A stretch of 64,000 bases of DNA, taken from Asterella californica. Its lineage: Eukaryota > Streptophyta > Marchantiopsida > Marchantiales > Aytoniaceae. Position 1 is the first letter of the stretch. Each line of letters starts with the position of its first letter. Below the pieces are notes generated by a model. That model did not search any database. It was given only the letters and a program-made list of their open reading frames with translations, and had not been told where the DNA came from. A program made the translations under genes and the position numbers. The stretch spans positions 8,122,001 through 8,186,000 of the forward strand of contig JAYKYS010000014.1 in the NCBI GenBank assembly GCA_036924285.1. Reading direction: 5' to 3'. Below are positions 20,949 through 32,284 of the stretch, in pieces.

Positions 20949-23281
20949 CTACTCTAATCGATCGGATGCAATCTCCATTCGATCCGATCCTACCTGAACT
21001 CCTAGCTCGGCTTCTGATAAGCTAGGAAGCCCTGCAATTACCTCGGGTGTCACTGAGGTGGCTTCCTCAACAATCGTCGCTGGCTCTGCTGCTTCTGCTT
21101 CTGCTGCTGCTTCGGCTTTTGCTGCTGCTTCGGCTTCTGCTTCAAAAGACGGAAGCGTCTTTTGGGACGCTGGATCGACTTGTGCTTCCTCGCTCTTCTG
21201 AGGTACTAGTTCGACACTGGGAGCCATGGTGACCTCATAGGAGTCTGGGGAAGTCGCTTCCTCCACTTGGAATACCTGGGAAGACAACTCTTTTTCCTAT
21301 CTTCCAGAAGACATCTTGTCTTCTTGGGCTTCTTCCGAGGTCTTCTCGGCTTCCAACGATGTCACTACCAAGTGGACAGCGAGGTCGAACTCCTCCTTCT
21401 CCAAGTCGGATCCAGTCGATGGTGCTGGGGCTTGGGAAGATGCAGTTACGGATGAAGGAATCAAGAGAAGATCATAAAGTGTCTTCACTCCCTCTATCTG
21501 CCGATCCAAGTACCTGAACATGCTCTCCTTGCACTCTATCAACATCGCTCTGGACTCGTCGTCGCATTCTCTAGCTAAGGTAAGAAGCTTCCTACCCACG
21601 GTGAAGTTAAACTTCTTCCGAAGCGCTTCCACCGACTAAGCTAGCATCCCTTGCGCACGAGCTTCCGCTGCTTCTCGCTGCGTCTTCTCGGCTGCAGTTT
21701 GCACTTCTGCGGCTTCCCGCAATGTCTTCCATGTCGTCTTCTCCTCTGCAAGGGCGGTGATCTTATCCCGCACTCGCAGAACCTCTTGATCATGCTGCTG
21801 TAAACGCGCTTGCAACTCCTGGTTGCTCTTCTTCAGTTGCGTTAGCTCCTTGGCAGAAGCGGCTGCTTCCGTCTTGTACTTCGCTGCGAGCTTCTCCGTG
21901 GTGCGGAGGTTGGCTTCCAGCGCTTCTACCTTCTTCTGGCCTTCTTCCTGCCGCATCAAGGTGTGCAGATCGAATCTAGGCTGTAGTGGCTTCTCCTGAG
22001 CCTTCGCTCTCTTCTCGATAAACTCCATAGCTGGCTGGATCTCTGAGTGGAAGAAGGCACTGAACTCTTCCAATCTTCTTCCTGCGGAAGACAGGTTCAT
22101 CTCCACAATCCGATCGGAGGTGTCGACCTTGTCTTCCAGAGGCAAGGATGCCTCTTCCACCACTATGGTCTTCAGTTTCTGCACACGGAAAGAAGCTACG
22201 CTTCTCATCTTCCGAGGTGGACGATCTCTCCCCATGGTAGAAGCGGTCTTCTTTACTGCGCTTCCTCGCATCGTAGTAGGAGTATCCATCCATCTTTCGT
22301 CTTCTGGAGTCTTCGGAAGACTCCCTGGTGTTGCAGAAGCGGTCTTCTGCATAGCTGGGGTACTCAAGGGTTCATCCGGTGAGTCGGACTCCGATCTAGA
22401 GTGAATGATCGGGAAGGAGGTGGTCTTCTTAGGCACGTTCTTAGGACCCATCTTCCCTGGTGGTGTCGCGTCTTCCGATCCATTGGAATCGTCTTTCCTC
22501 ACCAGAAACGTCTTTTGATGAGTACCGGGTCTCATCTGCGACATCAGAGTGGGAGGGGGAGTCATTGCTGCTGCTCGGTCGTCTTCTTCCGAGGTCTCCT
22601 CTTTCGCCTCATGCTGCCCTGTTGGTCCATATCTTGCCAACTGATCTTCCGTGAGATCCCTCTTGGCCACGTACAGGTAACAGAAGAACGGAGTAAGATG
22701 TCCTCCTGCCGGGGTACCTAAGTACATCAGCTCTGCCTGCACATAAGCGTGGAAGAACGCACCCCAGTTGACATTCTCTCTCGCGCACACTGCTTCTAGG
22801 AACTCCACGTCTTGATTTCCAAGGTACCTCGTCTTCTGCGCCTTCCCCTTACGAAAGAGGTGAGGGAACAGCTTCGTCAGAAGACGCTTCTGCGGTTCTC
22901 GATAAGATTCAACCTTCCAGCCGTTTCTTCCCTGCTTGTCCTCCAGGAAGAGACAAGTTGTGCTTTCATACACATGCCACTCATTCGAGATCCTGGGTAA
23001 GATCTTCTTCACGAGCCAATAACCTCGGTTCTCAGATTCTAGCCTGTAAAAGGCCCTGCGTCACCAATCTTCAGTCCAGGAAGATGGTCTTCCTCGAGCT
23101 ACTCCTGCCTTCGCAGGAACACGGTTGCGAGGCGGTAATGCTGCCAAACCTCTTCCAGAAGATCCTGGTCGGCGAGGTTCCAACCCCACAAGAAGAAGTC
23201 GAGATCCAACTCCTCAAGGAAGGGTTTGGCCTCGGCTAGTTCTGCTGCCGGTAACACCAACCCTCGAGGATGCATCGACAT
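20949..23281 (-). pseudogene. Gag-position coiled-coil protein, broken copy (unit 2)
   Basis: Homologous along its length to the intact ORF at 15975-18287. The start MSMHPRGLVLPAAELAEAKP is at 23281. It is split by a frameshift after the LLEEVW segment (about 23130), an in-frame stop near 21633 and another stop near 21290. The coiled coil lies at about 21640-22000 and the alanine-rich acidic C-terminus, expanded to a run of EAEA, at 21080-21160. Confidence 0.85.
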
Positions 23282-25255
23282 ACTTGAAACTCTGTTGCAA
23301 TAAGCCACACGTACTTACTGTGAGCCAAAGGCTCAGTCCTTCTCAAGTCTTCACAGTCTAGCTTCCACTCTCAGAAGACAGCTACTTCGTCTTCCAGGAT
23401 TCTAATCGTGCTTCCTAAATAGCTCTCGTCTTCCGAGCTATATCTAAACAATCTTAACGAAGCAAGGCCCCGCATGGATTACTAAGAAGACAACCCACCT
23501 TGCATTCCATCCTACTTCCTAACAGAAGATACAAGATATGCGAGAAGTAGAGTGTGTAACAGATTCAGAAGTTGATTGCGAGCTCTTGCGGTGACAGTGG
23601 CCTCTGGGAAGACTCCCGAGACAGCTTCCGATTCAATATCATTCTCGGAAGACCTCTCGAAACCAGACTTCCCTTCACTGATCTCACATGTCTTCTGCTT
23701 CCTACACGCAATCTATCCTCACAACAGACTCAAGACATTCGTACTTCGTTCTTCTGATTTCTCACCTCTCATACGCACTCAGAAGAAGCTTGCCGCATGA
23801 TGGGAAGACATGACCCTCGACCAATCTCTCCAGATTCTGCCAACAAGACTTCTCACAACTCTCTTCTAAGTTCGGGAAGAAGAAAGGATATGTTACTATG
23901 CGTCGGACAGAAGAGACCCGTAAAAGACCCTTCCAGTCCTCTAGTCTCTCTAGGAAGATGTGGATTTGAGAAGCTTGGAAGATCGGGAGGCACAAGCCTA
24001 GTTCCCAACTTCCAACTTCCTAAAATAACAAACAACTCACCAAGCCACTCGGGATTCGTACCAATCCTCTCTTAACACCAAAGCAAAGCAAATCCACTCT
24101 TGATACGAATTGCAACATTCGTCTTTCAAAGACAATCAGGCTTCCGAAGCGTCTGCCGAAGATGTTCAGGTTTCAGAAGCGTCTTCCGAAGATGTTCTGA
24201 TCTTCCGAAGCATCTTCTGTTCAAGGTTTCGAGAGTAGAGAGATGGTAGGGAAGCTCGAATTGCACTCAAGAAGCAAGAGTGCAATTGCAAAGCACGTGC
24301 GAAGCAATTGCACTCAAGAAGAAGCAAGAAGATGGCTGTCGAAAATTGGGCAGCGCTTCCGCCCCTAATGTCTCAGAAGGAAAAATGTGGAGAAGGAATC
24401 AATCGATCGGGTTGCCTGCAAACAACCGGGGAAGCGCGGGGGATACCAAACAAAGGCGAGAAGCAAGGGGAAGGAAAGAGAACATGGGAAGAACCTCTAC
24501 AGTCTTCTGCTGCTTCCCGGCCTTCCTTCAATCTTCTACGCACTTACGACTTCGACCGCAGCTCCAATGCGACCCCACTAAGCTGCTGCTGCTGCCAATG
24601 CCGTGCCACTCCTCAATCGAATAAGGTTCCTCTTCTGATCCCTCGCAGCTGCCCTTCAATGTCTACTTCCGGGAGTCTTCAGAAGACTCCTTCAGCTCGA
24701 TGTGCTTCCTACTCATCAGACTCGCCTCCTTCCTAGCTGTGAATCGATCCTGGCTCCACTCAATTTCACTATGCTACCTTCACTCAACTCGTTTACCCTC
24801 CAATTCGATCTTCTAGGCGAAAGCAACCTCGATGCGAGAAGCGGGTAATGTTCTGCGCAAATGCGCTTCCTTCGCATCTTCTCTCGCAGTTTAGGAGTTC
24901 TCAACCTAGATGATCTAGATGACCTACCCACCACCTCGGTGTTACCTGGTGGGTACACCTACTTCTTTACTTGGAAATGCGTGGTTAGGCTTCCACGGTT
25001 GCCGTCTTCCGGAAGATACGTGTCTTCTGTTTTCCGCCGTCTTCCGTCTTCGGAAGACACAACCGAGAAGACGCTTCTCGGAAGACGGTCGTCTTCCGAA
25101 GAAGTTAACTTCTTATTACGAAAAAGGATCGTAAAATCATCTTCCTTCTAAGGAAGCCGTAATCTTAAGTAACAAAGCTTCTTCAGTTATACAAACAAGT
25201 TATTAATCTTAAAAATTTCAAAAATTCGTGAATCCTGTAAATTGTGGGCACCACT
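23282..25255 (-). repeat. LTR-like repeat A plus leader, copy A2
   Basis: Begins at 25255 (minus strand, AGTGGTGCCCACAATTTACA; the first bases are changed from TGTGG) and runs to the gag start at 23281. GAAGAC-type quasi-palindromes cluster at 24115-24225 and 25005-25105. It follows directly on the end of the integrase frame, as does copy A4 in the right arm. Confidence 0.75.
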
Positions 25256-26624
25256 TACGCCCACCCTCACATGTTTGCGTCCCCGCAAACATCAGCGTTT
25301 CAGCACTTCTGTTCACGTCCAATACTTCTTGACACGCCACCCATTTACACGAGTGATCATCAACGTACCATCTAACTCTTCCAACTACAAGGAGCCATTG
25401 GTGAAGACCTCCAAGTCGGTAAGGACCCATCCAGCGAAGATGAAGCTTCCCAGGGAACTTGAGATATCGATTGTCATAGAGAAGAACCAAGTCTTCATCT
25501 GCGACGGTAACCTTCTTCAGCTTGCCATCATAGTTCACCTTACGTTGAGCTTGTACTTCATACGTCTTTTCCAAAGTTGCATTCCTGTCTTCTTCGAACT
25601 CTACAAAGTTCAGAAGACGCTGCTCCTGGCTTTCTTCTTCTTCCATGCGTTCGGTTACGACTAACCGGTAAGTAGGGACCTCTAACTCGATGGGCACAAC
25701 ATGTGTCATGCCATAAGTTAGGTAGAAGGGTGTCTTCTGGGTTGTGACTTTGGGTGAAATCTTGAAAGCCCATAACACATATGGCAATTTCGTGTCCCAA
25801 TCATACGCATGGTTAACAGTTACCTTATTCAAGATATTACATAGAAGACCATTCGACTTCTCTGTCAGTCCGTTAGCTTTCGGGTTGTACGGCGTCGTCT
25901 TCCGATGCTTTATCCTGAAGTACTGGGTTAGGAGGGAAATAGTCTCATTTAAAAAATGAGTACTCCTATCTGATATCAATTCCAGCGGACATCCGTATCG
26001 AGTGATAATGTTGTGCTAGAGGAACTTGGCTACCACTGCGGCGTCGTTCTTCTTTGTGGCTTCGCCCTCCACCATCTTGGTAGCATAGTCGGTAGCTATC
26101 AAAATATATCGTGCTCGTGTTCTTCTAGCCACCAGGGCGATACAAAGTCGATTTCCCGCTTTTCAAAAGGAGCAAGCGGAAGAATGGGAGTAAGAGGCCA
26201 CCTAGTAGTAGCTGTGGTCTTCCCACCCTCTGGCATGCATCACATTTCCTGATCTTCTGAAAAGTGTCTCTGTACATGGTCGGCCATCAGTAACCGGCAT
26301 CCAACATCTTCTTCACTGTGATCTTCAGCCCCTAGTGACCCCCAACATCTTCGTAGTGAAGACCCGTGATCATTGGCTTAATCTCTGAAGGTTCAAGGCA
26401 TCGCCTTAGCTTCTCGTCATGTCCTTTCCTAAACAGGATACCTTGGAAGATGGCATAAGGACCCGCCTTGTGTAAGAAGACAGCCTTTTGCTCCGCATCC
26501 AATCCCTCGGGATACTGTTGGTCTTCCAAGAATTTCCTCAAGTCCTTGAAGATCGATTCTTCTGTGGAAGTTGCAAAGACTGGGTCAGAAGACCTAGTCT
26601 CGTCTTTTGGGAAGCAGGCGGTAC
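25218..26624 (-). pseudogene. Ty3/gypsy integrase, left copy, 5'-truncated
   Basis: Integrase inserts the retroelement cDNA into the genome. The minus strand shows the zinc-binding start region (LHYEDVGGH), then the core with SDRSTHF (second Asp) and NGLTEKSN (Glu), and finally the C-terminal DLVLLYDNRYLKF and RWMGPYRLG, a GPY/F-like module. The frame is broken between about 25980 and 26332. The reading frame ends inside repeat A2. Upstream the pol sequence is cut at 26624 and joined to a MULE gene; reverse transcriptase is absent. The right-arm counterpart is 43600-45008. Confidence 0.85.
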
Positions 26625-26979
26625 AATACCTACAAATGCGAAGTAGGTATTCTTTCTGTGTCTTAACCTTCTGGCAAGAACGACCTAATAACACACATAA
26701 ACAACACAGAAAATAATCAAATTCTTCAAATGAAGTGAAGATTTCATCCATTTTTATTTTACTAGCTGCCGATCGTACATCCTCCCACGATCGATCTTTC
26801 ATATCAACAACATGTCGATGCTCTGAGTTTCTCCACTCTGATTGCCAACGCTCGAACTCGATTTGCTCGCCCTCTAGAGGAATGCCACGGTCCCTCTGTA
26901 AGGAAAACTCGAGATCATCGGGAAAATTCAAATCGTTCCAATTCCACTCGTTCTCAGAGACTCCGTGAACTGAAGCCAT
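26332..26979 (-). CDS. Chimeric ORF: MuDR-type domain fused to integrase start
   Basis: One uninterrupted frame of 215 codons from ATG at 26979. Residues 1 to about 118 are the N-terminus of the MULE transposase also found at 33526-33877, including the FTSFEEFDYFL and LLGRSCQKVK patterns of the MuDR-type domain. From about residue 119 it continues in frame into the retroelement pol sequence (TRSSDPVFATSTEESIFKDL, LHKAGPYAIFQG) up to a stop in the zinc-binding region. The junction is at 26624/26625. It arose by the 9.7-kb deletion that distinguishes the left arm. The right-arm MULE copy has a stop codon near its start where this one has Trp. Whether it is expressed cannot be told. Confidence 0.65.
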   Translation of the reverse strand: MASVHGVSENEWNWNDLNFPDDLEFSLQRDRGIPLEGEQIEFERWQSEWRNSEHRHVVDMKDRSWEDVRSAASKIKMDEIFTSFEEFDYFLCCLCVLLGRSCQKVKTQKEYLLRICRYCTACFPKDETRSSDPVFATSTEESIFKDLRKFLEDQQYPEGLDAEQKAVFLHKAGPYAIFQGILFRKGHDEKLRRCLEPSEIKPMITGLHYEDVGGH

Positions 26980-27044
26980 CTTGCTGTCTCAAAGACGGAC
27001 TACCACGACCCTAAAGCATGACAATTCGGTCATCGATAGCGAGC

Positions 27045-27507
27045 AAATGACAGTAAACAATAGTAGCATGCACTGCGCTCCATCCCATCGACCATGGACT
27101 ACCACGACCCTAAACCCTGACGACGAAATCGATTGCAAACAAACAGCAGTGCATAATGGAAGCCAGCACCGTGCTCCATCCCATCCATCGTCTCGTGCAA
27201 GACACTAGTGCCGCACAAAACGCATCGACAACAGCAAAACGCATACACATTCGCAATCTCTCGTGCTCATCACTCTCGTTTGCTATCGTTCGTCTACGTC
27301 CATGCAATCTATTGTGCCGTGCAAAATGCATCGACAACATCGACAACAGCAAAATGCATACACATTCGCAAGCTCTCGTGCTATCTTTGCAAGCTCTCGT
27401 GATCATCACTCTCGTTTGGTATCGTTCGTCTTCGTCCGCGCAATCTACCGTGCCGTGCAAATCGCTACTGCCGCGCTAAACGCTTGTGAAAAATCATCCT
27501 ATCACGT
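27045..27507. repeat. Local repeats at the left edge of the spacer
   Basis: Just inside the left arm the stretch GGACTACCACGACCCTAAA from the arm edge recurs (about 27098-27116), and two units of 105-145 bp (27213-27320 and 27321-27465) repeat GCATCGACAACAGCAAAA, CATACACATTCGCAA and CACTCTCGTTTG. Part of this sequence is related to about 60000-60040. No gene is seen. Confidence 0.7.
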
Positions 27508-27800
27508 ACACCTCGTCCGCTACATGTCATCTTACACTTGCTGCTGGCTGCCACGCACACCGGAGTCCGTGCCACGTCACTTTCAACCTGAACTCCACGC
27601 CACGCATATAAAATTCGAGCCACGTCACTTAAACACGCCTGCTGGTTGCCTCGTCGGACTATAGTGCCACATTGACGGTCGCCGACTGACTGTGATCAGT
27701 AAGGGGTCCTGTCAAGTACTGTATTACGCGCACGAGATCTGTCGAGCAAGTATTTACGCGCACAAGACATGTCAAGTAAATAGCTGGAAGAAAGATCGGT
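27508..27800 (+). repeat. 5' flank shared by MULE 2 and MULE 3
   Basis: This stretch is similar to 60136-60385, with shared pieces such as CTTGCTGCTGGCTGCCA, GCCTCGTCGGACTATAGTG and CTGTCAAGTACTGTATT. Both copies lie a few hundred bases upstream of a MULE transposase start, so it is probably part of the transposon 5' region or terminal repeat. I did not find its inverted partner at the 3' side. Confidence 0.65.
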
Positions 27801-28310
27801 TGCTAATCAAAAGTGCGATCAAAAGAAGAACCGATAAGAGGAGTCTTATCGAGCTGTACTTTTGTACTAGAGAACTGAGAAGAATTGGCTTGATCACACC
27901 CCCAGTACGATCGCTGCGCTTGATCACACCCCTCTTAACGTTTGGTTGCTTGATCATACCCCCAACCTCTCATCGTCCGTCATGCCTGTACCCCGCGCCA
28001 TGTAGATCAAGCCGTTATGCCAGGTCATATTGACAGTCTGACGTGGAGCGTGCGTTTACAGTATGACTTGGGGCGTGAAAATGTACCGTCTGACGAGTGG
28101 GTGTGTTCCGCGAGAAAGAACTAGAAAGAGACAGTCTGACTTGAGACCTGATGCGCAAATAGCGTAGCATCCATGTGAAACAGATCATAACACATTTGAA
28201 ATAGATCATAACAGGTTCCCGTACATTAACCATGGCGGGTCAAAAGAACACAGTGAACTGAATCTGAGAATAAATCCGAGAGTAGTGATCAAAGCGAGGC
28301 GAAGCGGAGA

Positions 28311-30965
28311 GTGGAGAGTGATCAGAAGTGCAGGACGGTGGAGAGTGATAAGAAGGACAGATTCAGAGATAACGATATGACGAGCGAACGAAACAATGCT
28401 ATGAACCTCAATATTGAGAGCGACAATGATGATTGTTTAGACGGATTGTATTTCGGAGATGAAGAAAGGAGCTTCACTATGGATGTATATTCTGAGGATC
28501 TTGCTGAGGAGAGCGTGCTAGAAAGATGACGACGAGAAATGATCGATACGAGAGGAGTGAGTCGGTTACTCCAAGGCAAGACTTTGGAGTCCCTCAGGGC
28601 CGCTGCAAGCAAAGTGTGTCTCGGATCAAAATTTGAATCCTTTAAGGAGTTCAATTTCGCCGTTGACTGTTGGTCTTTCTTGAATAGCCGAGCGAGTCAT
28701 AAATTGAAAAACTTTCAGAACTATAGAGTTAGAGTGTGCAGGTATGGAGCGAAGGCTCGTTGTAGAAAATTATTCGAAGAACGATCAGAAACATCAAATA
28801 GTGCTGAAACGAGTCACCGAAATAGTCAGCCTCGCAGCTTCCACGAATATACACAAAGACGTCGAGCGTTCAGTAAGACAACTTGCAGCTAGTCAGTCGG
28901 AACTTCCACAACGTCAATCAAGAAAAGAATCAGTTAATGATCATTACGGTGAAGGAGTTCGATATCAATCAGCCGGGAGATCAACCTTTTATGGGGCTAA
29001 TGCCCGGGATAGTGATCTGGAGCATCCATGCAAATGACGAATTAGAGCACAGAAGGGCAAGTTCACTGGACAAATTACTATTACTATTTGTGATTTAGAG
29101 CACAGTTGTCCTAGTCAGATTGGATACTAACGTGGACCTGCATCGAACTCAAAATTCCTTGCTGCAGTTATGTGTAACAGAATCGTCATTGATCCGAACA
29201 CTCCCATTCAAAATCTGATGGAATATCTTCGAACTACATTCAATAAGAGGGCTCCTTACTATCAGGTCTAGAGGAGTCGAGAGCATTCTCGGGACTGGTT
29301 GGAGGGTAATCAAGCATCATCCTTCTATTACATTCCTTCTGTATGTAGATGTATACTTGAAGTAGATCCCATGGTAGTTGTGGATTGAGGTACTTGGGAA
29401 TGTAACACAAGAATATTTAGTAGATATTACGTGTGTCCTAGTGCCACTCGTGATATATTTTTTTTGTGTCAAAATGTGATATGTTTGGATGCTTGTCATA
29501 GCAAGTCCAGAAAGTTTCCATGTCAAATATTTCTAGCTTCAGTGCTAGATGGTGCAAATGAAGCAATCATTTTAGGCTTCGCCGTTGCACCGCAAGAAGA
29601 CACTGCAAACTGGACATGGTTCTGTCAACATCTCCGCAACTCGATACATGGTATTGTTTCTCCTCAGACGGTAATAATCAGCGATAGACAGAAGGGCTTA
29701 GAAAGAGCTGTTTCAGATGTATTCCCTGACGTTGTCCACGGGCATTATGAGCAACACATCCAAATGAATGTACGGATGAGGTTTGGCAAAGAGGCAGGGA
29801 GACCATTTCTGAATTGCTTGTACGCCAAGACCAGAGAAATGTAAGGCACTCCATACTCTTTCCTTAATTTTTCTCACTCAATTATTTAAGAAACTTGTTG
29901 GTTGAGTTACAGCTATTATCTCATTTGTATGTACAATGTCTCATTTGTTGATAGAATGAAGTGCTTGAGAAGCTGGATGCATCAGGGGAAAGAGGTAGAT
30001 AACTAACTGAATATTTACGAAGTATACAACCAGAGAGGTATAGCCAATATGTATTTCCTCTACCACGTCATGAGAAAGTCACATCGAACTTGACAGAGAG
30101 TATGAATAATGCTCTGAGACCAATCCGATGGAATGCTCCATTGAAGATCCTGTTGGATTTATGGTATTATATTATGCAGCAGTTCACTAAGCGGAGGATA
30201 CAGCTTCAGCAAGAAACAAGTGTATTGACACGTTTTGCTCGACTTCGGCTCATGGAGAATGAGCATGCTGCAGAAGGTTTTCTGTGTCAAGTGTCTTCTC
30301 CATTCGAGGCTACGGTCCACGACCATGCCAATGGAGTAACACATGTGGTGCAACTAGCACAAGGTGGTGCAAGAAAGTGTACATGTATAGAACTCCAGGA
30401 GATGAGATGGCCATGTGGACATGTCATTGCTTTTGACAGAGAGACTGGTGGGAACCCAACAACGAGACTGGATAACATCTGGCATAGCTCCTCGTTATTT
30501 TCAATCTATGGACATAGTGCGTTGCCAACTATTTTCACTGATGATCTTCAACCGGTGTACAGTTGTGGACCTCTGCTCGTGGCAAGACGAAGGAGAAGAC
30601 ACAGAGTGGTGAGGATTGATAACAACACCCAATTCACGCAATCTGCAGCAGATGGCAATGAAGATCTACCTCCCACGAGTAGTACCCGTGTCTCTTCACC
30701 AATTGAAGAAAGTCACCTTACTGAACCCACAACGATTGAGAATGAGTATCATATTAATGATGAGCAAATATTACATTTTGCTTCCGAGACAATGTGTCAT
30801 CGAAGACGAAGACGAGTCCAGCAAACAAGTCCACATCATGACTTGGGACATTTTCCTCGATCTGCTCCAGGGAGGTGCAATCTCTGTGATCAACCAGGCC
30901 ACAATAGGCGAACATGCCCTAGGCTATATGCACCCATGGATGATGAAGGATGTTCACTGAGGTGA
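28311..30965 (+). pseudogene. MULE transposase, second divergent copy
   Basis: Mutator-like element transposases cut and paste the transposon. In order: an acidic N-terminus (28311-28529); a MuDR-type domain (28539-28760, with LKNFQNYRVRVCRYG); the catalytic core at about 29386-29844 with the first Asp in CLDACHSKSR, the second in IISDRQKGLERA and a zinc-type HGHYEQH; an intron-like gap with GT at 29842 and AG near 29956; then NLTESMNNALRPI with the third acidic residue (about 30095-30130); a SWIM zinc finger (CTC...CGH, about 30390-30425); and the knuckle CNLCDQPGHNRRTC (about 30877-30918). In-frame stops occur (for instance near 30000 and in the region 28900-29400), so it is inactive. It is clearly diverged from MULE 1 in the arms. 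Confidence 0.88.
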
Positions 30966-32284
30966 TAGATGAAGTCGAAGGAAGTGGAATTCATGTGGCA
31001 ATTACAGTTCTTCCGAAGGAGAAGCTCATTGAGTTCACCACATTCGCTGTAGGGAGTAGTTACATTACCTGCTGATACATTATATAGTAGTACTTGCTAT
31101 AGATTCATTATTTTGCTGATACATCTTGTAGTACTAGTAGTTTCTTATAGTAGTAGTAGTACATTGTTTTTTTTCATATTTCACAGGTATAGGTTTATCG
31201 ACATTATTTTTCAGCAAAGAGCATATGATGATTAACTCATTATCATTTCTCAATTGGTCCATCATGATTATTTTATAAATAGCCTTGTATTTGTGACAAG
31301 AGCAGTGTGAAATAAGGAGCACCCATTGTTATGTGGTGTATATATTATGTGTTGAATACACTGGAGAGAAGTACACTATCTCCCTTTAAGAAATATGTGG
31401 AGAGATGTGCAATATATCTCTCCTCTTATGTTCAATTTCCTGAGAATCAGCAAGTGTTGTTTTGAACTTGGAGAACAATAAACTATTGGGTGACCAATAA
31501 ACTATAAAGAGAGAACAGTGTGAGAATGTTGGAGAACAATAAACTAGAAATAGAAAATGATTATTCTAGTAAGAGCGCTGAGAACAGTGTGAGAATGCTC
31601 TTAGTGCGGAGTAAAGAAACAGATCGTAGTCGAGCTAGCGAGGTGAAGAAGGGAGAGAAAGGGCGCGAAAACTTGTGTGACAGGGTTTGGATCATTCGGA
31701 CGTTGAGGAGCGTGTTGAGAGCAAGAAAGGAGAGGGTCGAGTGGAGTCTAACGACTAAATTCGAGAGTTGAGAGGACAGGAGAGCGAGGAGAGTGAGACT
31801 TTTGCGAGTGTAGAGAGGAGAGGAAGGAGAAGAGAGTGAGGAGAGTGAAAGGCGAAGTTCTTGAGTTCTTTAAGAGGAGACTGGGAGTTCTTGAGGAGGA
31901 GACAGGAGAGAAATTGTCGAGTAAGAGAGTAGGTTTTTGAGAAGTCTAAAAGCACACTGTAATCTCTGAGCGATTCTTTCTTGAATCGATGTGATGAAAA
32001 CGAGAGGTATTAAGAGCAGTAACAGAGGAGGTGGCAGACGTGATGGAAGAGGACGAAGCAGGGCAGGAGATGCAAGAAAACGAGTCGCAGAGACGCAGAC
32101 ACAGAGGCTGATGCTTGTAAGTTTCGAAACAAAGTTTATATCTGTGAAATTGATCGTGAAATGTCAAAATTCGTGTGTAGCTAGTATGCGATTCAACGTG
32201 CATCGCATGATTTTAGTGCGATTCAGTTTGTGCCGCGTCGGAATTTTGTCGATTCAAGGCGAATCGTTGGGAATCACCTCGCGG
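30966..32284. other. Stretch after MULE 2, no clear gene
   Basis: AT-rich sequence (31060-31330) is followed by a purine-rich tract, densest at about 31765-31855 (GAG and GGA runs). A short frame at 31991-32320 starts with an arginine- and glycine-rich stretch (SSNRGGGRRDGRGRSRAGDA), but it lies next to low-complexity DNA and I do not call it a gene. The tandem array begins at its right edge. Confidence 0.4.

Larger units (their letters stand above)
8602..27044 (+). repeat. Giant inverted repeat, left arm
   Basis: Read on the minus strand this arm matches 33461-63982 block by block: 8602-10628 with 62031-63982, 10640-13410 with 52554-55545, 13416-14337 with 51634-52553, the gag units with the right-hand gag units, the integrase with 43600-45008, and 26625-27044 with 33461-33877. 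The outer edge is at CATCTAAAT (8602) and the inner edge at GCTCGCTATCG (27044 read backwards). It is shorter than the right arm mainly because about 9.7 kb (33878-43599 of the right arm) is missing here at 26624/26625. Confidence 0.9.

Noticed and set aside
27772..27957. Small ORFs upstream of MULE 2
   Set aside because: Repetitive TTGATCACACCCC sequence, no conserved start, and they lie in the transposon flank.
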